IMG/VR virus record: IMGVR_UViG_3300025276_000041
Span: 1 to 53,990 of that record
From: a virus
DNA length: 53,990 nt
Direction: 5' to 3' (one strand)
Shown: one piece after another, positions 18,110-27,400 of the stretch
How the letters are laid out: every line of letters begins with the position of its first letter
Position numbering within the stretch: the first letter of the stretch is position 1
Position numbers and translations under genes: made by a program
Notes under the pieces: generated by a model
What the model was told of the DNA's origin: nothing
Seen by the model: the letters and a program-made list of their open reading frames with translations, nothing else
Database searches by the model: none

Positions 18110-18846
18110 GTGATTATACTATAACATATAGCGAATCTGTAAAGGGATTTCCTTCTTTTTACTCTTATATACCTGAGTATATAATGGGAATGAACAATTA
18201 CCTATATACTTTTAAAGCGGGTAATTTATATAGACATAACACAAATGAAGGTAGAAATAAATTTTACAATGTAAGCTACCCTTCTACAGTGACAAGTGTT
18301 TTTAATGTTAGCCCCACCGAATCTAAAAAATTTAAGACTTTATCCTTAGAGGCAAACAGTCCTTGGGGAGCCGCCTTCAAGACAAACCTAGAGACTGGCG
18401 TTATAAACTCAGCGTGGTATGACTTAAAAGAGGGGAGCTACTATGCCTCTATAAGGGCGAATGAGTCTCCCGTTAATTTTCACATGAGGTCTGTTGATGG
18501 CATAGGCAATGTAACTACAGTTAGTAATGTGGGGGTTACATACACGCTAGTATTTGCTTTTGCGATAAACCCCATTGTTAGCATTGGCGATAAGATATAC
18601 AAGGACTTAAATCCAGAATTGGAGGTTGGTTCCCTAACGGCTGTATCGGCAGATAGAAAGACTCTTACGGTAACTTTAACGGGAGCTGTCCCCGCTAATG
18701 GCAACTATATTTTTGCCGTTAAAAACCCACAAGCGGAATCCCAAGGAGTTATGGGATATTATTGTGAGTTTACTTTAACGAACACAAGCACTACCCATGT
18801 AGAGCTATTTACTGTAGAGTCTAGTATATTTAAATCATATCCATGA
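18106..18846 (+). CDS. Tail protein, probable partner/extension of the nozzle protein, 246 aa
   Basis: The start is set to ATG 18106, overlapping the upstream TGA, instead of an in-frame TTG at 18097. It begins DYTITYSESVKGFPSFYSYI and contains MNNYLYTFKAGNLYRHN and FKTLSLEANSPWG. I associate this kind of sequence (TISYSE-VKGW-SF ... YTFK-G-LWRHN) with the C-terminal end of nozzle or stabilisation proteins in other phages. Here it is separate, in a different frame and joined only by an ATGA overlap, so the two may be a split pair forming one structure. Confidence 0.68.
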   Translation: MSDYTITYSESVKGFPSFYSYIPEYIMGMNNYLYTFKAGNLYRHNTNEGRNKFYNVSYPSTVTSVFNVSPTESKKFKTLSLEANSPWGAAFKTNLETGVINSAWYDLKEGSYYASIRANESPVNFHMRSVDGIGNVTTVSNVGVTYTLVFAFAINPIVSIGDKIYKDLNPELEVGSLTAVSADRKTLTVTLTGAVPANGNYIFAVKNPQAESQGVMGYYCEFTLTNTSTTHVELFTVESSIFKSYP

Positions 18847-18853
18847 TTTTCGT

Positions 18854-18861
18854 TACCTTTG
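18854..18861 (+). promoter_or_regulatory. Promoter element TACCTTTG
   Basis: A perfect TAnnTTTG in the 37 nt gap before the 18884 gene, at the head of the ejection-protein genes. Confidence 0.65.
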
Positions 18862-18883
18862 TATTAACCCACATTATAGTATT

Positions 18884-19630
18884 ATGATACCAATACCACC
18901 TCAAGTTTTAATAGCAGCGGCAAAAGTGGTTTTACCTAAGCTGATTGGAGCGGGTCTTAGCTACTCTCAAGCGGCTAAGCAAAATAAACTAATGAAAGAC
19001 TCTGAGATAGCGGCACAAAAAGCTATTAGTGAGGCAAAAGATTTTGCAGGCACACTAGCTTATGAAAAAGTTCAAGTTCCATTAGAGGCCTACGAGTTGT
19101 CTCAAAGAGAGCTAACTGCTCAACAACAACAAGGCGTTGAGGCTTTGCGCGAGTCTGGGGCAAGAAGCATATTAGGAGGCGTTGGTCGCCTTCAAGCGGG
19201 GGTGACTAAGGCACAACAACAAATACAGGGTCAGATGGCTAACGCGTTATTTGAAAGAGACAAGCTTGTTGCTAAAGACGAGGCTCAATCTTTTGATGAC
19301 CTTTCTGATATTGCTAAACTTGAAGCTACGGGCGCACAAACTGCCGCGGCGCAAGCTCAAGCACAGAGGGGCGCTGCTTTAATGAGTGGAACAACAGCTT
19401 TAGCTGGAGGTCTTCTAGCTGGATTTTCTGACCCCACAATAAATCCTTTGTATGGTGCAGGATTAGATGCGCCAATGGGAACAACTTTAGGTAATGCCTC
19501 TGCAGGGGAAATGGCGGGGCTTGATGGTATCGCGCAAGTGACAGGGCTTTCTTCTGATGAATTAACAAAAGGTTTGGGGCTTGACAACAGTAATTTTCAA
19601 GTGAGTAAGAAACCTTGGTGGATCCAATAA
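18884..19630 (+). CDS. Internal virion (ejection) protein, 248 aa
   Basis: An Ala/Gln-rich helical protein with an N-terminal amphipathic or membrane-like stretch (IPPQVLIAAAKVVLPKLIGAGLSY), a central Gln-rich coiled coil (LSQRELTAQQQQGVEALRES, TKAQQQIQGQMANA) and a Gly/Ala-rich C-terminal third. This resembles T7 gp14-type ejection proteins that form the outer-membrane channel. It heads a three-gene series of increasing size (248, 605, 2831 aa), the usual order of ejection proteins. Confidence 0.7.
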   Translation: MIPIPPQVLIAAAKVVLPKLIGAGLSYSQAAKQNKLMKDSEIAAQKAISEAKDFAGTLAYEKVQVPLEAYELSQRELTAQQQQGVEALRESGARSILGGVGRLQAGVTKAQQQIQGQMANALFERDKLVAKDEAQSFDDLSDIAKLEATGAQTAAAQAQAQRGAALMSGTTALAGGLLAGFSDPTINPLYGAGLDAPMGTTLGNASAGEMAGLDGIAQVTGLSSDELTKGLGLDNSNFQVSKKPWWIQ

Positions 19631-19642
19631 AAATATATTACA

Positions 19643-21460
19643 ATGGCAAAATCGTTTTATGGATATGTAAAAAGAGATGACAAGGCGTTTGTTGATTGGG
19701 GAGCTATTGGCACTCAGCTATCTGATGATTTAGCCCTAGAAAGCAAAAGAAGAGCAGACAAAAGACAAGAGATTGAACTTCAAACTATTGAAGATGTAAA
19801 AAATATTAATAAGCTAGGGGCTGATCAAAGCCAGCTTAATAGTGAATTTTATATGGACGCCGCAGATCAGATACGTGAATTTTTATTGATGTCACAAGGC
19901 GAGATGCAGAAGGGTGGATGGAGCGGGTTACGACCCTCAGAGTTTTTAAAACAAAGACAAGTTATAAATGATGGTGTTGACCAACTTGCTACAGCGGCAG
20001 AGTCTCAAGCCGCACAACAAGCACAGCTATTAAAGCGTGTCCAGGCGAACGAGGCTGGTCTTACGGAGAGGTATAATCATGAAGATCTTGATCAGTTTAT
20101 TAGTACTGAAAACAAAAGCGTTTATATTAATCCTATAAATGGAAGAATGTCAATTGCCACGAGAGACCCTATTACCAAAAAGATTTCAACCGACCCAATG
20201 AAGTTGTTAGATATAAATCGACTATCTACACGAATGACCTATAGAGCTAATACTCCAGATATTGACTCAATGGTTTCAAAAGCAAATAAAGTTTTGTCTC
20301 CCACAACTATAGCCTTGACCCAAGGTGGTATAAAATCTATTAAGACCGCGATGAACAACCCAAAATATTTGGATGCGGAAACTAGCATGATTAAGGGGAT
20401 GATGGCTTCGGATGAAGTTATCGCCAATATTTTAGGTTTAGATCCAGAGTATAATATGACTCAAGATGCAGCAGAAGCCAATAAGTCTGGTAATAAAAAA
20501 ATACTAACAAAAAAAGATGAGAATGGTGTTTTTGTTCCTATTCTGTCTGAATCTCAAAAAACTGAAGCAGAAGAGATTCTTCGCGCTAGAATACGTGCTA
20601 GTCTAGAGAAGGTTCAAACAGGCAGAGAAGATAGTTCTGCTGACAGACAATACAGCCGCGGGGTGGCTAAGTCTAAGCAAAAAGGTGTAGGCTATATTAG
20701 TGAGTTAAGTGATATTTTTTCTGGGAATGCTGAGAAAGCTGAAAGTGGTTTGGCTTCTATAATTGGAAGAATACAAGAAAAAGAAGGCTATAAAGGGGTT
20801 ACGGGTGCTCTATCAGATACTGGAATCACTTTAACATTTAAAGACGGCTCTACAGACTTTATTAAAAAACCCGCAATCTTTAAAGATTTTGTTACTGGAG
20901 GTGCAACTAGGTTAATGCCAGACGGGGTGGATGATGTTAATGTAGCTTATAAAAACTGGATTGATGCAGGAAATATCGTTGGAGTAAGAACAGATATGAC
21001 AACTGATCGTTTAGGAATAATACCACCAACTAAAGTTCTTAGTGAACTAGTTATTAAAGAAGGAGAGAAGGAATTAACGGTTAAAAATTATCTTAAAGAA
21101 AATAATTATAATTCTAAAAAAGATGCGGTTGAAAAAGTTATTTTAGAATTACTACCACCTGAACTTAAAGCTAATCTTAAGGTTTCTGATAATTATAGTC
21201 CAGGACTTGTGAGAAGAGCTAGAAGATCTTTGAATATTTCTTTAGGCAATATTATTGATAATATTAATATTCCTTTTGACAATACTGATGAGTCTAGAAA
21301 TGAAATATTAAATGTTATAGATTTAATTCAAAAATCAGCTGGGGAAGGAAAAACTTTAACTATTGAAGACATTAAGTCTATTTTGGGAGAAGAAAGTAAA
21401 TCAATATTTGATTCATTAAATAAAATAGATAGTAAATCTGATGATAACAACTTTGGGTAA
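19643..21460 (+). CDS. Internal virion (ejection) protein, 605 aa
   Basis: A mostly helical, charged protein. It has an N-terminal coiled coil (SKRRADKRQEIELQTIEDV, ~30-50), a Gln/Ala-rich region near 115-135 and a mixed C-terminal half rich in Lys, Asp and Glu. By position, between gp14-like and gp16-like genes, it would be the gp15-like internal core protein that helps extend the DNA-ejection channel. The stop overlaps the next start (TAATG). No enzymatic motif is visible. Confidence 0.66.
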   Translation: MAKSFYGYVKRDDKAFVDWGAIGTQLSDDLALESKRRADKRQEIELQTIEDVKNINKLGADQSQLNSEFYMDAADQIREFLLMSQGEMQKGGWSGLRPSEFLKQRQVINDGVDQLATAAESQAAQQAQLLKRVQANEAGLTERYNHEDLDQFISTENKSVYINPINGRMSIATRDPITKKISTDPMKLLDINRLSTRMTYRANTPDIDSMVSKANKVLSPTTIALTQGGIKSIKTAMNNPKYLDAETSMIKGMMASDEVIANILGLDPEYNMTQDAAEANKSGNKKILTKKDENGVFVPILSESQKTEAEEILRARIRASLEKVQTGREDSSADRQYSRGVAKSKQKGVGYISELSDIFSGNAEKAESGLASIIGRIQEKEGYKGVTGALSDTGITLTFKDGSTDFIKKPAIFKDFVTGGATRLMPDGVDDVNVAYKNWIDAGNIVGVRTDMTTDRLGIIPPTKVLSELVIKEGEKELTVKNYLKENNYNSKKDAVEKVILELLPPELKANLKVSDNYSPGLVRRARRSLNISLGNIIDNINIPFDNTDESRNEILNVIDLIQKSAGEGKTLTIEDIKSILGEESKSIFDSLNKIDSKSDDNNFG

Positions 21461-24400
21461 TGAGTGAAGATATTTTAAATAGAATTTGGAAAAACTTGAC
21501 CAAAAATAAACTCACTAAGAGTGATTTTGAAACTTGGAAATCTAATATTGAATCTGATCAAAAAGTTCAAGAAAATGTTCATCAGTATTTAGTTGAAAAA
21601 AAATTAACTGATTCAGATTTTACTACTTGGCAATCCAATAGTGGTTTAAAAAAAAAAGAAGAAATCGTTACGGAATCTATTTCAGAGGATGGTTCTTCGG
21701 GCTTTGCAGAAGGTGAAGTTGAAGAATTTGTTGGCGATGTAAAAATCCCACAAGATGGTCTAGAGTCTACCCCTTTTGGTGTTAAAAGAAAGGTTGATGG
21801 TGAGCTTACAAGCATATCTCCTACAACAGAGGCTATGATGCCAGAGGTCACCTTTCCACAAAAAACAGAAGAGACTTTAGAAGAAAAAGCAGCCTCTAAA
21901 TTAGAGCCATCTCAAGACGCTTTATTTGTTTCTACATTAGAAACACAAGAACCCACCGTAAAAGAAATAGAAAAAGATATATCGCCATTAATTGATGATC
22001 AAACAATAGAAAGGCTATCGGCTGATTTAGACCCTGAGGTAGAAAAGGAGACAAGAAAATTCTATGAGGACAGAGGCATAGACTACGATGAGGTTAGAGC
22101 TTTAGAGTTGAGATACGATGAGCTTTTAAATAAAAAGCTAGCGGCTGAAGAGGTTAATGAAATTATAAACAACTATTCTCAGACCATGACAGGCACAGGT
22201 TTAGAGATCACAGAGGATGAAAGGTTGTTAGAAATAAAAGAAAAGTATCCTCAGTTTTTTAATAGCCAAGGATTACCTTCTTTTACAGACTTTAGTGAAC
22301 TAGAACAAAAGGAGTTTGATAAAATAAGTAAGCTTATTGTAGACTCTAAAGGCAATGAAGTTAGAACTAGATACACAGATCAAGGGGTACCAGTTAAAAG
22401 TTTTGCAGAAGATCAAAGTAATCAGAGACTAAGAGAAGACCTTGATGAGTATTTGGTTTCTAAGAGAAAAGAAAGAAGCTCTCAAGCGGCTGTTTACAAC
22501 GAAGAAGCAAAAGCTGTTATTAAAAAAGTAGACGAAGAGTCTGTAAGGGTTTTTGGAAAAGACTTGTCTAGCGTTTTGTCTGAGTCTGAAAAAGGACAAA
22601 GGGTTATTTCAGAAGAAGATTCTGCAATACTAAACAGACTAATTAAAGAATTTAATTCATCTCTTTCTACATCTGATTTGGCAGCTAAAGAATACGCAAA
22701 GTCTATGCTTTACTATAACCGTCAACACAACAAGAGTTTAAATGGCGAGTATGAAGATGGATACAAGGCTACCTTAAACGCCATCAAGGGTGGCGCTAAA
22801 ATGGGTAACTCTATAGTAGGTTTGTTTTCAGTTATGCTAGATACCCCAGGTTCCTCTAAAGAAGAAGTCATAAAGAAAATGGCTGAAAATTTTGAAGAGC
22901 AATCTAAACTTCCAACTTCTCGTCTTATGACTAGGTTTCAACAATCTAAGTCTGCAACTGAATTAAAAACCGCGGTATTAAATAACCCTATTGGCTATAT
23001 GGCCTCTTTTATGGGGGAAAGTCTTGCTATGATGTTGCCCGCAGGTGTTCGTTTTGGAGTTGCGAATACTTTAGCGCAAGTTGGAATTGGAGCCGCTAGA
23101 GCTGGAGCACCTGGGGCTACTGCAGGATTAGCAACTGGTATCATAAGTTCTTTTTCTGCAGCCAACGGTATTGTAGAGTATGGTAATGCGTTTTTTGAAG
23201 CGGCAGGGGAAAAGGGTTATGACTTATCTAATCCCGATGATATGCTCAACGCGATGCAAGACGAAGAGGTTTGGGATAAAGCTAATAGAGTTGGAATACC
23301 AAGAGCTATTGCAATATCTGGAGTTGACTTAGCTGGTGGTACTTTAATGAGCAAGGCGCTAAAAGGATTAAAGTATAGTACCATTTCTCGTGGTCGTTTA
23401 GTAGGAACCGCTTTAGGTTCTCAAGTTATTATAGGCCCCACTCAAGAAGGTGGGGGAGAGCTTTTAGCTCAAGCAGTTGCCGGAGAAGGCTTTAGTCTTC
23501 AAGAAACTGTTGCTGAAATGATAGGAGGGGCAGGAACAAACATTCCCAACATAGGTTTAGATGTTTATGGCATAGCCACAGGCAAGGTCAATAATAAACT
23601 AGCAGAAGACTTAAAGAGCACACGTTTTATGGCTTCAGAACTTGAGAATATGTCTGGAGAAAAAATACAGTCTTGGGTTTACAACATGCGAAGGTTAGGT
23701 AAAATGACTCCAGAACAAGAGTCTGAGATATTAGATAATTTAAGCAGTGTAAAAGAAATTAAGGAACTTGTAGACAACAAGGCAGAGTTTAAAGACATGA
23801 AGTCAAAAGAACGAATAGAATATATTTCAGTTCTATCTGTTTTAAAACAAGAGCTTAAGTCCTTAAAAGAAGAAAGCGAAGTTTTGGGAGTGTCGATTGA
23901 TGCCGAAAAGAAGAAAAGTCTAGAGGATAAAATTAAAAAGTTAGTCAATAAAGAAATTACACCTAAAAGCGTTTTACAGGAAAAAATAAAAGAATCATTA
24001 ACATTTAAAGAAGAGTCTGATGCCATTCAAGAGTCAAGCACAGAGAGCGTGGATGTACAAGAACAAGCCGGAGCTAGCGAAGGAGTTCGAGAAGGAGACA
24101 TCACAGAGCGAGTTGCTCCCACAGAGAGCACAACCCAAGATGGGCAAGAGCAAGATGTCGAAACGCAAGTCGAGGAAATCGCGCAAGAGGAGATTATTGA
24201 GCCGAGCCTAAGTCCTCAAGAAATTGAAGCTCAAGAGTTGGAAGACCTTAAGAAAGAGATTGGTCAACCTACCGAAGAAGTTCAAGAGGAAGAAAACAAC
24301 CTTGAAGGTAATTTGTTTTTAAAAGGATCAGATCCTCAATTATCTATTACTCAGAGAAACAAAAGAACTGGATTAATAAAGAGAGGTAAGTCGGCTATTC

Positions 24401-27400
24401 GTTCTATAAAAAAAATCCTACCCAATACTAAAATTATACTACATAAAAATAATGAGTCTTATATTTTAGCGGCAGGCAGAAAAGGGAAAGGTGAATTTGT
24501 TCCAAAAACAAATACTATTCATATTAACTTGAGCAAAGCCACGGGTTCTACAATTGCTCATGAGGTTTTTCATGCGGTCTTTATAGATAAGGTAAAAGGC
24601 TCTAAGGATCTACAAAAAACTGCTGCCGATATGGTTAAGTCCATTGGGAAAAGTCTGCCGAAAGATAGTGATTTAGCTAAAAAAGTAAAGAATTTTAGCG
24701 ACAGATATGAATCTGGAATTCAAGATGAAGAATTTCTTGCAGAGTTAGTTGGTCTATTGTCATCTGAAGAGTTTGGCTTTAGCGAACTTCCTAAACCAGC
24801 AAAGAATACTATTATAGAGTTTCTTAAAAAGATTGCTAAAAAAATAGGCATTAAGCTTGAGGCAACATTTGGCAAGACTGATGAAAGTGTAATAGACTTA
24901 ATTAATATTCTGACACGCAAGGTGTCTACTGGTGAAGAGATTGTTGCAGAAGATGTTCAATCACTAGAGCAAGAAGAGAAAGATTCTAAAAGTGAAATAA
25001 CAAATAGGCAACAAAAAGAAGCTTTAGATATTATAGGAGTTGAAACACCTAAAAAAAATGCAACAAAAATCGTTGTAGCAGACATATTAAATGGCTTTGC
25101 AAAATCAGAGTTGACTCCAAATTCTTCTGAGCAAGATTTAATATCTAGATTTTTAGAAAACATATTTGAAGAGTCTTTGTATACATTAAATAAAGGATCA
25201 AGAGAGTCGGGTATGACTTGGTACATGGAAGACATTACTGAGTTTGAAAACAAAATGAAAGTTTTATTGCCTGAGCTCGAAGACCCCAATCAAATGAAGT
25301 TGTTCAAGCAAGTTCTTGCAATCACTTCTTCGGGAACCAACCCTAACCAAAACCTAAAGACAGCATACACTTTGTGGGTTCGATCTAACGGAGATGCCGT
25401 AAACTTTGCTAAAAACTGGGGGAAAGATAAGATTTCTTTTATTACTAAAAAAGGCGTGCCTTTAGGTACAGGCGTTGTGGTTCGGGAGACTAAAACTAAG
25501 TATGTACTACAGAAAGTGGATGCTTTAGGAAATCTAGAAACATTTAAAAATGGAACACCAAAGTTATTTGAAGCTAAAAAATCACAGTTAAAAAAAGGAT
25601 ACCCTAAGCCGGCTGGATTTACATCTAGAGGTAGTATTGTAGCGCAACAGCTAATCAAGATAGAAAAGGTTTATAAATCTGTAGGCAAAGACATTAATAA
25701 ACTTATTTCGTTCTTTGAAGAAACTCAACCTGTATCTGAACTTAGAAAATACAACAAGGGAATTCCTGACGCTGATGGAAACACAAGAATAATAGCTGTT
25801 GGTAAGCGTAATGGAGCGTTTATTTTTGGTGAAAAAATTGGTGCTTTCTATCAAAATATGATTGGTATCGGAGATACAATCACTATGGATTTATGGTGGA
25901 GTCGTACTTGGAATAGATATATGGGTACAATGTTATCTACTGTAAAAGGAGAGAGAAATATTCAAGAAACACCAAGGACAGATAGAGAGCGTGATATTAT
26001 GCGTAAAGCCGTAACTTTGGCTGCTGATAAATTAAATCTTAGCGTAAGTGAACTTCAAGCAGTTATATGGTATTTTGAACAAGAACTTTGGACTAAGGCC
26101 GGAAAGGTATCTCCAAGTTTTAGCTACGTTACAGCAGTAAATAAATTAAATAACGAAATAGAAACAGATGAAGAAACAAAAAGAAGATTTTCAAAAGCTG
26201 GAGCAGACCTCACAAAGGCTGAAGAGAGAAGGCAAGATGCCGTCTCTAGAGCAGATAATATTGTTAATGAAGCAAGTGGCGAAGGAGTTGTAGCTAATCG
26301 TCAAGAAATATCTCCAAGACAACAACTTGAAGAAATCGTAGGGGATACAGAAAATAGTTTATTTCAAACGATAGCACAAGCTAGATTTGCTGGCTTTAAA
26401 GACATAACAATTAAAGCACTTCTTAAGGAGCAAAAATATTCAGTAGCAGACATTAATGAGGCTATGAAGGTTGAAAAAATAGTTAGCCTTTCTTTTCCTT
26501 CAATACTTTCAAGAGCATTTTATAAATCTAAGTTTCATACGACAAAGTCGGCTAAAGACAGGATAAAACAAATTTTAGACTTAGAGATAGGTAGGTCTGT
26601 AGAATTACCAAGTTCTTTTGCCAATGTAAAAGGAGGCGTTATCTCTGGTAAAAGGCTACTCGTAGACATAATGACGGAAGTTACTGAGAAAGCTATTCTT
26701 AAAAGAAATAGCTATAGGAAAATCTTTGAGACAAAAGAAAAAAGATTGTCTAACGCTCAAGTTAAAAAGTTATCTGCTGAGAGCTCAAAAGAAAGGGCTG
26801 AAGTTAGAAAAATAGCTATAGAAACTCTAGAAAAAAATTCTGACTACAAGAACGAAAGCGAAGAGATGCAAGCCCAGATGAAGCTAGACCTAGATAGAAT
26901 CATAAGTGGTGAAGTTGGAACTTACGGGTCTAAAATGTTTATAGAAAACTTTAGAGTTTTGAGAACTATGCTCTCTGAAAGAGCTAAAGGAAGGGCTGGA
27001 ATTAAGGAAATGCAAATGATGCTGAGGTCTTTTATTAGACAAAACCTTCCCTCTATTGATTATAGCAAGCCTGAAGTTAGCAGGCTCCTAAAAGCCATTA
27101 CAGATGTCAAGATAGACCCAAAGTCTAGATCTACAAATATTGATGAGATAACGGCTAGGGTTGTTGGTTACGTTTCAGAGGCTCAGTCTTCTCAAGTGGA
27201 AAGTAAAATAAATAAATTACTTAGCACAACGACACAAAGGACAGAGTCTGGGAGAATTAAGGGTAAGGGATTTCTTCCTTCTTTTCAAGATAGTTTTGCT
27301 GAATTAGAGAGAATGATTGTCGATGACAACATGGCTGAGCAAAAAATTCAAGACACCATAGGTGCACAACGTCGAGAGTTTGAAGATATAATGAGCCGAA

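Noticed and set aside
24020-24211. 63-codon plus-strand Lys/Arg-rich frame inside the 2831-codon gene
   Set aside because: It is a shadow of the Glu/Gln-rich coding of the large gene in another frame.
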